From positions 1 through 38,136 of the forward strand of contig NZ_KQ948496.1 of NCBI RefSeq assembly GCF_001514115.1: a stretch of 38,136 bases of DNA, in the 5' to 3' direction. Below, piece by piece: positions 26,926 to 34,436 of the stretch. The DNA is from Streptomyces olivochromogenes. GTDB lineage: Bacteria > Actinomycetota > Actinomycetes > Streptomycetales > Streptomycetaceae. The notes beneath the pieces are model-generated. The model had not been told where the DNA came from. It worked only from the letters and a program-made list of their open reading frames with translations, and ran no database searches. The translations under genes were made by a program, and so were the position numbers. Position 1 is the stretch's first letter, and each line of letters starts with the position of its first letter.

Positions 26926-27558
26926 GTGACGGATCTCGCGGCGGTCTATGGCCTGATCGGCGCCTTGGGGGGAGCCATCCTGGGTGCTGGGGCAACTATT
27001 ACGGCACCTGTGCTGCTGAACCGCAGCACCAAACGCCAGCAACAGCAGTCTGACGCCAGAGCCGAGTTCGATCGGCTCATGAGCCTGCGCAGGACGACCC
27101 GCCAGGCGTTGCTACTCCTCGGTGACGCGTACGAGGCACTGCTGCGTAATGAGCCTATTGACCCCAAGGAGTTCAGGGCTGCGATGAGTTCCGCGCAAAG
27201 GGAGGTGAGAGACAGCGCGGACAACGTCGAGCGCGATGGCCTCCGGTTCGTACATACGCGGGGCACCCCCGAGACGCGCTACGGGGAAGGGGCGTCACCG
27301 GAAGCCCAAAGTCTGCGCAACCTCGCCGAGGCGATGCAGCGGATGACGCGGAGCGTCTGTATGGCCGCCGGCGAGCAGGGGGGTCCAGACCGGGAAACCT
27401 TGGAACTCATCGGCCGCCAGTACAACGCGGTGGAGCAGCGGCGCCGACACCTACTGGGCGCACTCCTCGATCGCATGGACATGCTGCAGAGTGAGGGGCT
27501 CGGCAGGCGCTTGGCGCCTCTCGGATCCGGGCGCCGCGAACGGAATCGGACTCGCTGA
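26926..27558 (+). CDS. Membrane-anchored coiled-coil hypothetical protein
   Basis: 210 residues from GTG 26926. The N-terminus has one membrane-spanning segment (VYGLIGALGGAILGAGATITAPVLL, residues about 7-31). It is followed by a basic, Gln-rich stretch (STKRQQQQSDARAEFDRLM) and long charged helices likely to form a coiled coil on the cytoplasmic side (EQRRRHLLGALLDRMDML). This layout is common among Streptomyces proteins of unknown function. It lies 54 bp after the Y-family polymerase gene but shows no functional link. A 28-bp palindrome follows 69 bp downstream. I do not recognise the family. Confidence 0.6.
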   Translation: MTDLAAVYGLIGALGGAILGAGATITAPVLLNRSTKRQQQQSDARAEFDRLMSLRRTTRQALLLLGDAYEALLRNEPIDPKEFRAAMSSAQREVRDSADNVERDGLRFVHTRGTPETRYGEGASPEAQSLRNLAEAMQRMTRSVCMAAGEQGGPDRETLELIGRQYNAVEQRRRHLLGALLDRMDMLQSEGLGRRLAPLGSGRRERNRTR

Positions 27559-28654
27559 CAACCTTCGGTGGCAGAACTCAGCCTTCAGTGGCACAGGACA
27601 TCGAACACGCGAGATGCAGGTGCGGATTGGTTGTTGTCCGCGGACAACAACCAACACAACACGCTCCCTCAATACTCCAGCACGACCCCGGCCGCAGCAC
27701 GGTCGGCGGCCCTGGCGCGTTGGCCCCGCCCGGCGCGCAACACCGGCGAGCGCGCCCCGATCCCCGGCAGCGGCCGCGCCGCCGCCCATCCCGCCCTCCC
27801 TCTCCTCAACTCCAGCCAGGGCATGGGCAAAAGCGGTCGCAACGGGGATGTCAGAGGCCCGACCACGCCCGTACCAGTGGGGGTGACCTGCACGGATGCG
27901 GCGGCGTCGGCGAGCCTCGCGCAAGAGAAGTCGCAAGAGATGCCGCAGGAGAAGACGCAAGAGTTGGCGCAGGTGTAGGTTCCGCGATTTCATGAGCACT
28001 GGCTCCTGCGGAAACGTGGAATTCCGGGCTCGATGCGCACTGCTGATGTCGCCTCAGGATGCACAATCACGCTCGTGGGGCTATATGATGGTCACTTTTA
28101 GTAACCAACAGCGATCGATCTGCTTGTGCGCTGTACCGGTGGTGCTCCGCCGGATTTCGCGCGAAGCCCGGGTCCTCGTCCGGAAACTTCGCGACCCCTC
28201 ACTGCCCATCAATGCCTGATGGCGCCCGGAACTATGGAGTGCTGCGCCATTGCCCTGAAGGGGTATCGCCGAAAGGCCGTCTGGGAAGACATTCCGGATG
28301 AGCCCCCCATGCCGGCTCGACCGCCTTGTCCTCCTCCCTTCCAGTTTCGCTTGGAACTCCGACTCTCGACTGGTTGGCGATGCCCTGGAGACGGTGATGT
28401 CAGCTGCCGAGTGCGTCCTCGACGACACCCGCTACCTGCTGCCCGCCGTGACATGGCAGATCGGTGCCGAGCTGGTAAGTGACTGTGCCACCCCGACTCC
28501 TCGCCCGAGCACCCCTACGGGCTGTGCCCATACCCGCCTACGCCCTGGCTGCGGTCTGGGCCTGCCACGCGGCGCCCGCCCAAGCGGCCGACAGCAACGC
28601 CGACTCGTATTCTCCAGTCAGAGGCAAGACAGCAGTGTGAACGATCACGGGCGG
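27559..28654. other. Long intergenic region without a clear gene
   Basis: About 1.1 kb. It contains the perfect palindrome at 27627-27654 and a short degenerate repeat near 27919-27978 in which AAGAG/CAGGAG units recur every 12-15 bases (in one frame: AQEKSQEMPQEKTQELAQV). A plus-strand stretch near 28370-28480 (VLDDTRYLLPAVTWQIGAEL) has coding-like third positions and may be a gene fragment, but no start, length or family supports a gene. Nothing else is convincing on either strand. Confidence 0.45.
27627..27654. repeat. 28-bp perfect palindrome
   Basis: TTGGTTGTTGTCCG (27627-27640) is followed immediately by its exact reverse complement, giving 28 bp of perfect two-fold symmetry with no spacer. 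Lack of a loop and of a following T-run argues against a simple terminator and for binding of a dimeric protein or cruciform extrusion. It is 69 bp past the stop of the preceding gene. No gene with a start nearby is obvious. Confidence 0.7.
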
Positions 28655-31600
28655 TCAGCTGTTCCTGGGGGCTCGAAGCGTCACTTGTTCGGCGGGCGGC
28701 CGGATTACCCCGAGCTGGGCTGCGATCTCTTGTAGGCACGCCGGCTCCAGGGCGGCCAGTGGGGCAATGACGTCCTCGACGAAGCCGTGGGCCAGGGAGC
28801 GCTTGACCAGGTCGACGGACGGCGGGGAGGTGACGGCCGCGGCGAGGGCCAGGCAGTAGGCGTCGTCGTCCTGGAGGTCGTCAATGAGGGGGAGGGCCTC
28901 GGTCAGGAGGCTGGCGTCGAGCATTGCTTTGACCATGTCGGTGAGGACAACCTCGGCCAGCACGTCGTTCAGCCGGCGGGCTTCTGCGTGGTAGCGATCC
29001 CAGAGGCGCAGGCGGACGACTGCTTCCAGCGGCACGGTTTCGGTCCCGGTGCCACCGCCCGTGACCAGGGTGGCGTGCTGCAGCGTATCCAGAAGGCAGG
29101 TGAAATTCTCGGTGAGGCCGGTGGCCCGGCAGGCTGCGGTGAGCCAGGGACGGGCCCAGAGGCCGCTGTCCAGCGTCACGCCCAGGTCTGCGGTTGCGGC
29201 GAGTTGAGCCGTGACACCGCGGCACAGGGGTTGGTGGCCGGCGTCGCACATCTCGACGATCATCGCGGCTGCCTGTTCCTGACAGCGGGCTAGGTCCTGC
29301 GGGGAACTCGCGGGCATGGTCAGGGCCGTTTCGCGGATCAGGGAGATCGCCGAGGGGATGTCGTCCGACAGCAGGTGCGCGCGCAGCTCGAGTGTGCGGC
29401 CGGGGAGGTCGGTCTTGGCGAGCCGGCGTGTCAGATTGAGGGCCGCGTCGGCGTGCCCGGCGCGGAGGTGGAGGGAGATGAGCTTGTGAGTGACGCGGGT
29501 ACGCCAGCCGGCCACGCTCGGGTCCATCGACTTCTCGATGCCTTCGGTCACCTGGGCGATGAGCAGGTCGAGATCGGCTGAGCGGTGATCGTCGTGCGCT
29601 TCGACGGCTCTGGCGGCGTCCAGCAGGATGTCGATGCGGTCGAGCTGATCTGCCTCGAACCCCGCCGCGATCCTCAGGGCGTGGTCGAGGTGGCCAAGCC
29701 GGGCGGCTGCGCTTGCCACAGCCCGCGCGTCCCACTTGGCACTTGTGTCGTCGCCGTCCTGCAGCACCGTGTTGAGGGCCAGTTCCAGGGCCGGCGTGGC
29801 CAGGTCCGTTCGTCCGGCGGTGCCGGCGGCCCGGGCGAAGGTCGCCAGGTCGGTGGGCGGCGGTGTGTTCCTGGTCTCGTCGAGGGCCGCCTCCACCTCG
29901 CGCACCACGGGAGTGGCGTTCTGGGGCGTGTCGGAGTCGAGCAGTACCAGGGCGATCTCCGTGAGGCGGCCCGCACGGACAGAGGGGATGGCGATGTCCT
30001 GGGCCAGGGCGACCGCCAGCGAGAGGTGGCCGTTGGCCAGGGCAGACGTTGCGGCGTCGGCGAGCAGCTCGTCGGAGGCCCCGGGCTGCCGAGGATCGAG
30101 GCCGTGGGCCGCAAGGGCGGTGTAGGCGAGCTCGACAAGATCGAGACCGGGAGAGGCCGAGGCGGGCAGGGCGAGCAGGTGGCGGGCCCGGTCCTCGTCC
30201 TGGTAGGCGGCCGACTCCACGAGTTCGGAGGCGGTGAACTCATCATTCAGGGCGGTGAGAAGCACCTCGGGCACGTTTCGACGGCCTCCCTTGGCGAAGT
30301 ACTCGCTGCAAGCGGTGAGGAGGGCTCGTTTCCTGCCATCCCGGTCCAGGTCGGCGAGGTGCTGGACGAGGCGGTCGAGGTCGCCGAGAGCGGCGAACGC
30401 CGGGGCGAGGAGGCCGCAGAAGTCGGGGCGGTCCTCGGCATCGGCGTGTTCGATGGCCTCCTCGATGAGGGGCCGTGTCAGCGCGGGATCGATCTCGGCC
30501 AGTGCGTCGGCGGCGTCGGTGAGGGACCAGCCTGGCTCGTCGCCGCTCTCGGTGATGGCTTCCCGAGCGAGATCGGCGGCGCCTGGTTCGCCGTGCCGCG
30601 CAAGCACGAGGGCTGCGCGCACCGTATGTGGCATCCGCTCCAGGGGCAACCTCCCCCGTACGGCCATGGCTTCGTGGATGAGGTTCCGTGCCTCGGTCGG
30701 CTGGCTGTCCAGCAGGTGCTCGCCGATCGCCAGCAGCGCGTCGGCCTGCACGTAGACGTTCTGCAGGGTACGGGCGAACTGGATGCCCTCCTCGGCTCGG
30801 CCGAGGCGTACCAGCAACAGCGGATACGTGGAGGGCATGGTGAAGTTGTCGCCCTCGATGCGCTTGCGAAGCAGCGACACCCGCGTCAGCAGGGTGAGGT
30901 CGCAGTCGGGGGCTGCCTCGAGGAGCCTTGCCGCGTTCGACAGTTCGGACAGCGCGGCCAGATCGCCGTCGGTCCGGCGGCGGAGCAGGGCGCGGCGCGC
31001 GGGGGAGGCCAGGGCTGCCAGCGTCCGGCCGGCACCTTCGGTGAGCAGGAGGGTCGGGTACGCCTCGGTCAGGTAGTCCGGGGTGTCATCGGGCCAGCCG
31101 GCCGCGGCGAAGCCGAGGGCCCAGCCGTCGATGGCGGTGCGGGCATGGGTGAACTCCTCGGGTTCCAGGTCCTCCTGGACGGCGACGGCCAGGGTGTCAT
31201 GGGCGAGGGTGTACCGGGTTGGCGTACCGGGGCGTGACTCCACAACCCGGGAGAGCCCCCGCTCCAGAGTCCGGCGGATCGCCAGCGCGGAGTCGTTGAC
31301 GATCGAGGCGATGTCCCTGCTGCTCAGCGCGCCGCCGGCGACCGCCATCGTGGTCAGGACGATGCGCGGGACAGCCTCGGCGAGTACGTGATCCAGCTCT
31401 TGGCGGGCGCGCAGGAGAAGGCTCGTCGCCGCGGGGAACGGTGCCAGCACCTGGCGGCGGCAGGTTCGCAGCGGGTGGCTTCCGTCCACGTCGAGCGGCA
31501 CGTCAGAATGGCGGCTCGTCACCAGGACGTGTGCCGCCGGACCGAGAGCGGCCGGGAGCTGCGCGGCGATACTGGGCTCAGCCAGCTCGCGGTAGTCGTT

Positions 31601-32707
31601 CTCGTCCAGGCCGTCGACGAGCAGCAGCAGGGAACGTCCAGGGATCCGCATCGCGCGTCCCCAGAGGCTAAGGAAGGCGGCCGCGTCCGGTTCGGCGGGC
31701 GGGAACTCGCCCAGCAGTGCGGCGAGCTGGTCACACACGGCCCGGTGGAACTGCTGGACGCGCACCTGCCCATCGCGCCGGGAGATGACGAACGACACCA
31801 CGTCCAGCCCGGGGTGGAACCCCGTGGCGAAGCGGGTCACCAGCGAGGTCTTCCCGGCCCAAGGACCGGCGACGAGCACTAGATAGGGGTCCGGCCCGGT
31901 CGCGAACGCCAGGAGGTCGGCGAGCTCCCGGTCACGGCCGGTCAGTTCGGCGCACCGGGCCGCGTACTGGCGCAACATCGCCTCGTAGGCCGGGCGACGC
32001 CGCTCCTGCCCGCGCAGGGGTTCCGGCACGACGCCGTGCGAGGCCAGCAGCTCACATGCGGCGGTGGCACTCGGCTCGGGCTCGCGCTCGCCTTCCGCTC
32101 GCGGCTCGTACACGCCGATCACCGCAGCCAGCCGCACGGCCTCCAGCCCGCCCGAGTGGGCCGACTCCACGACGACGCCGACAGCCGACCCCTCACAGAC
32201 GACACCTGCGCCTGAAAAACCGTTCCAGTCGCGCGCTTCCAGGCGGCGGCCATCCGCCCGATGCAGCAGCAGGCGGCCCCGCTTCACACTCGACCCGAGC
32301 GGGATCACCCCGTCGATCTGGTCGCTGTCGCGCCAGGTCGCCATGTCCGTGTCCGTCCAGCTCTGATGGCGCGGAAAGCCGATCGCGGTAAACAGAAGCC
32401 GTCCGTCAGCCTCGTCCGGTACAACTCCGATGGCCATCGGAGCGACCTCGTCGAGAGGGACGTCCGGAGCGAGTTCGACAAGCGCGACGTCCAGCCGGTC
32501 ACCTCGCCACACCGTCCGGCCGGTGACGACGATCTCGTCGGGGGCGCCGCCGGACAGCCGCACGCTGACCGACCCACCGCCCTCGACCACATGCCCGGCC
32601 GTCACCACCAAGGACGTCGCCAGCCGCAGCCCCGAGCCGTACCCGGTGCCGCCGTCCTGCTCGACCAGGACCTCGACGCACCGCCCGGCGAGCGAGTCCA
32701 CCACCAC
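28655..32707 (-). CDS. Trypsin-like protease fused to a NACHT-type NTPase and helical repeats
   Basis: About 1350 residues from GTG 32707; two further GTG codons follow, and any of the three could be used. Residues 15-200 are a trypsin-like protease with the triad His39 (VVTAGHVV), Asp73 (RLDVALVEL) and Ser165 (NGFSGAG). Residues about 255-560 are a P-loop NTPase: Walker A GPWAGKTS (281-288), Walker B RSLLLLVDGLDEND (358-371). The rest is a long array of helical TPR-like repeats that probably sense a ligand or partner. The gene starts 5 nt after the trypco2 gene, so the two are coupled. This protease-NTPase-repeat plan with trypco partners belongs to predicted NTP-dependent conflict systems, in which activation of the protease is expected to damage the host or invader. 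The trigger and target are unknown. Confidence 0.82.
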   Translation of the reverse strand: MVVDSLAGRCVEVLVEQDGGTGYGSGLRLATSLVVTAGHVVEGGGSVSVRLSGGAPDEIVVTGRTVWRGDRLDVALVELAPDVPLDEVAPMAIGVVPDEADGRLLFTAIGFPRHQSWTDTDMATWRDSDQIDGVIPLGSSVKRGRLLLHRADGRRLEARDWNGFSGAGVVCEGSAVGVVVESAHSGGLEAVRLAAVIGVYEPRAEGEREPEPSATAACELLASHGVVPEPLRGQERRRPAYEAMLRQYAARCAELTGRDRELADLLAFATGPDPYLVLVAGPWAGKTSLVTRFATGFHPGLDVVSFVISRRDGQVRVQQFHRAVCDQLAALLGEFPPAEPDAAAFLSLWGRAMRIPGRSLLLLVDGLDENDYRELAEPSIAAQLPAALGPAAHVLVTSRHSDVPLDVDGSHPLRTCRRQVLAPFPAATSLLLRARQELDHVLAEAVPRIVLTTMAVAGGALSSRDIASIVNDSALAIRRTLERGLSRVVESRPGTPTRYTLAHDTLAVAVQEDLEPEEFTHARTAIDGWALGFAAAGWPDDTPDYLTEAYPTLLLTEGAGRTLAALASPARRALLRRRTDGDLAALSELSNAARLLEAAPDCDLTLLTRVSLLRKRIEGDNFTMPSTYPLLLVRLGRAEEGIQFARTLQNVYVQADALLAIGEHLLDSQPTEARNLIHEAMAVRGRLPLERMPHTVRAALVLARHGEPGAADLAREAITESGDEPGWSLTDAADALAEIDPALTRPLIEEAIEHADAEDRPDFCGLLAPAFAALGDLDRLVQHLADLDRDGRKRALLTACSEYFAKGGRRNVPEVLLTALNDEFTASELVESAAYQDEDRARHLLALPASASPGLDLVELAYTALAAHGLDPRQPGASDELLADAATSALANGHLSLAVALAQDIAIPSVRAGRLTEIALVLLDSDTPQNATPVVREVEAALDETRNTPPPTDLATFARAAGTAGRTDLATPALELALNTVLQDGDDTSAKWDARAVASAAARLGHLDHALRIAAGFEADQLDRIDILLDAARAVEAHDDHRSADLDLLIAQVTEGIEKSMDPSVAGWRTRVTHKLISLHLRAGHADAALNLTRRLAKTDLPGRTLELRAHLLSDDIPSAISLIRETALTMPASSPQDLARCQEQAAAMIVEMCDAGHQPLCRGVTAQLAATADLGVTLDSGLWARPWLTAACRATGLTENFTCLLDTLQHATLVTGGGTGTETVPLEAVVRLRLWDRYHAEARRLNDVLAEVVLTDMVKAMLDASLLTEALPLIDDLQDDDAYCLALAAAVTSPPSVDLVKRSLAHGFVEDVIAPLAALEPACLQEIAAQLGVIRPPAEQVTLRAPRNS

Positions 32708-32712
32708 AGACC

Positions 32713-33024
32713 TCAGCGCGGGAGCTCGGGCAGCCGGTCGATGACCGACAGCGGCCGGCCGGCGTCGTCGGTGGGCGTAAGGGTCATCCGCACACGCTGC
32801 GTCCGGCCGCCGCTGCGCTTGCCGTCGGCACCCGCCTCGACCACCCACAGCTTCAGCCCGCCGCGCCCGCCTGCCTCCCGCGTCATCGTGACCTCGAACT
32901 CCAGCTCCACAGCCCCGACGCCGAACTTGACTCCGCGGCCCGCCCCTTCCTGCTGTGCCGTCTCCAACTGATCGCGGAGTACGCGGATGTAGTCGGCCAG
33001 GGGCACGCCCTCGGGATCGCTCAT
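32713..33024 (-). CDS. Trypco2 (trypsin-co-occurring domain 2) protein
   Basis: 103 residues. ATG 33024 is preceded by GGAGG at 8-9 nt; longer readings pass through unlikely sequence. The protein opens VPLADYIRVLRDQLETAQQE, then a beta region with VKFGVGAVELEFEVTMTREA and GLKLWVVEAG, and ends in RTQRVRMTLTPTDDAG, matching the trypco2 pattern. The domain is named for its recurring neighbourhood with trypsin-like proteases, and the protease-NTPase gene indeed follows directly, separated by 5 nt. Trypco domains are thought to be adaptors or regulators of these proteases. Both form a two-gene operon reading leftward. Confidence 0.8.
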   Translation of the reverse strand: MSDPEGVPLADYIRVLRDQLETAQQEGAGRGVKFGVGAVELEFEVTMTREAGGRGGLKLWVVEAGADGKRSGGRTQRVRMTLTPTDDAGRPLSVIDRLPELPR

Positions 33025-33168
33025 CAGATGCTGCCTCCACGTATGTCGATACCCACGAGTCTGCCAGGCAGCTACCTTGTTCGTATGCGAACCGGATTCG
33101 TTTGACCTTGACGCGCCCGCGCACCTTCCCTCTCGACATGGACCCAACCCATCGAGACGAGGGGAGGC

Positions 33169-33288
33169 ATGTTCACGTACCAGCAGATCGAGCACTACCG
33201 GACTTTCGGATTCGTCGTGCTGCGCGGGCTGTTCAGCCCGCAGGAGACCGCCCGGCTCACCGCCGAGGTGACCTCGGCTGGTGCATGA
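33169..33288 (+). pseudogene. PhyH-type dioxygenase, N-terminal fragment
   Basis: A 39-residue reading from ATG 33169 with GGGGAGG just upstream: FTYQQIEHYRTFGFVVLRGL then FSPQETARLTAEVT, the usual opening of phytanoyl-CoA dioxygenase family proteins (Fe(II)/2-oxoglutarate oxygenases). The homology ends near 33275, where sequence from a transposase begins, so the catalytic core and iron ligands are missing. The gene was evidently cut by insertion and later deletion. The ribosome-binding site survives. Confidence 0.65.
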
Positions 33289-33419
33289 ACGCACGCGACT
33301 ACGAACGTCTGCCCCAACACTCCGAAGCACACCTGAACTGGGCACTCATCACCATGATGACCCGACGCCTGACCCGCAAGAACCCCGCTGCCTCTTGGGC
33401 CAAGAAGCGCTCCGGCTAA
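33285..33419 (+). pseudogene. IS5-type transposase, C-terminal remnant
   Basis: About 44 residues in frame to TAA 33417-33419: ARDYERLPQHSEAHLNWALI then TMMTRRLTRKNP. This matches the C-terminal end of IS5-group DDE transposases, in which 'RDYER.P..HEA...WA....MTRRL' is common. The catalytic part is gone. The remnant joins the PhyH fragment on its left and overlaps the deaminase gene's end by 4 bp on the opposite strand, so the deaminase C-terminus may also have been altered. Confidence 0.6.
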
Positions 33420-34045
33420 AGCCCGGCATCCGCAATCCGCGGCAAAGCGAGCTGATAGGCAGTCTCAGCCGTTTCGGCTTCCGCGAAGCCGGGGATGCCG
33501 AGAGATTGCCGCGCCAGTGCGAGTAAACCACCGCTGGCTGCTTCCTCACCTGTCTCCGGCGCGTGACGGAGAGTCCAGAGGTGCATGAGCATCGCGCCGA
33601 ACACGGCGAGGGGCCCTTCAACAGGTCCTTCCCGGTGAGCCCAGCGTGCTGCAATGGCACCGCCCACAGAAGGTACCTGCTCGATTCCGTGCCACAAGGG
33701 GTCCGGGGCGGCATAGACCACAGTGCCGACATGAGCGTGAAGGAGCGCGCCGCTACAGAGGAGACATGGCTCAAGCGTGGTGAAGAGAAGGTGGTCCTCA
33801 TACCGGCGCCGGGATGACAGCTGGGCCAGCACATTGATCTCCGCGTGGGCAATGGCTGCCCCAGCAAGCTGCCCGGGTGGGGCAACTGTCTCCTGGCTGC
33901 GGTTCCGCCCGCTGGCCACCACCTCACCATCAGCATTCATCAACGCGGCTCCGATGGGCCGACTGCCCGCCCTGAACGCCTCCCACGCCAACTCGAACGG
34001 CAGTCGCCAGATCGCTGGCAGCGCTGTTGTTTCGTCACCAGGCAT
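33416..34045 (-). CDS. Cytidine/deoxycytidylate deaminase-family protein
   Basis: 209 residues from ATG 34045. The zinc site of the deaminase superfamily is complete: HAE at 67-69 (AIAHAEINVLAQL) with Glu69 as proton shuttle, and PCLLC at 93-97 (TTLEPCLLCSGAL) with Cys94 and Cys97. It follows the CMP/dCMP and guanine/adenosine deaminase plan of a five-stranded sheet. The C-terminus is a longer Ala/Glu-rich helical extension. Substrate (free nucleoside, nucleotide, base or tRNA) cannot be read from the sequence. It appears to be a solitary gene; deaminases occur both in metabolism and in conflict systems, and the neighbours here do not decide between them. Confidence 0.75.
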   Translation of the reverse strand: MPGDETTALPAIWRLPFELAWEAFRAGSRPIGAALMNADGEVVASGRNRSQETVAPPGQLAGAAIAHAEINVLAQLSSRRRYEDHLLFTTLEPCLLCSGALLHAHVGTVVYAAPDPLWHGIEQVPSVGGAIAARWAHREGPVEGPLAVFGAMLMHLWTLRHAPETGEEAASGGLLALARQSLGIPGFAEAETAETAYQLALPRIADAGL

Positions 34046-34436
34046 GCGCCGATTCTGCCTGGTCTGAACGCCCGATGAGAGCTCCGCAGGTGATCCACTG
34101 GACGTCTCCGCTCAACCGGTCACGTTGAAAAATAGCTACTGAGCTTGAGTTTTAACATCGGTCTCAAGATCGTTACCGCCGTGGTGCAGCTGTGCAGCTC
34201 AGCGCCTTGGTGGCCCGGTTCTTGCATAGCTACGGCAGACAGACATGTACCGGAGAGTGACGGCCCGTCTGGGCTTACCGCGGTACATGCGTGCAGCTCA
34301 ACGGTGACAACACGGCCGTCCCTGCTGGAGCGGCCCAGGTCGCTGATCAAGACGGATGGCTACAGACGCCACCTGGTCGCAGCCAGACAAGAACAGGGCC
34401 GACACCGTTGTCGGTGCCGGATGACACCATCCGGCC
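34046..34436. other. Intergenic region with left copy of the inverted repeat
   Basis: Between the deaminase and the second SMI1/KNR4 gene. An A/T-rich patch (about 34125-34180, including AAAAATAGCTACTGAGCTTG) may hold a promoter. The rest is mainly the left copy of the 188-bp inverted repeat. I see no gene of its own. Confidence 0.4.
34212..34399. repeat. 188-bp inverted repeat, left copy
   Basis: Positions 34212-34399 match the reverse complement of 36481-36668 along 188 bp; I noted two mismatches by eye. The two copies enclose the large SMI1/KNR4-type gene. Sequence similarity drops sharply outside both copies, though short shared bases continue at one side. Some frames in the repeat look partly coding (LLERPRSLIKTDGYRRHL). 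No known IS end is recognised. Confidence 0.85.

Noticed and set aside
27568..27978. A 136-residue protein ending in AQEKSQEMPQEKTQELAQV
   Set aside because: The frame is open mainly because of high G/C content, crosses the 28-bp palindrome, has no ribosome-binding site and no recognised family.
32710..33139. N-terminal extension of the trypsin-NTPase protein to 33139
   Set aside because: It is the trypco2 gene read in another frame, giving an Arg/Gly-rich, non-protein-like sequence.
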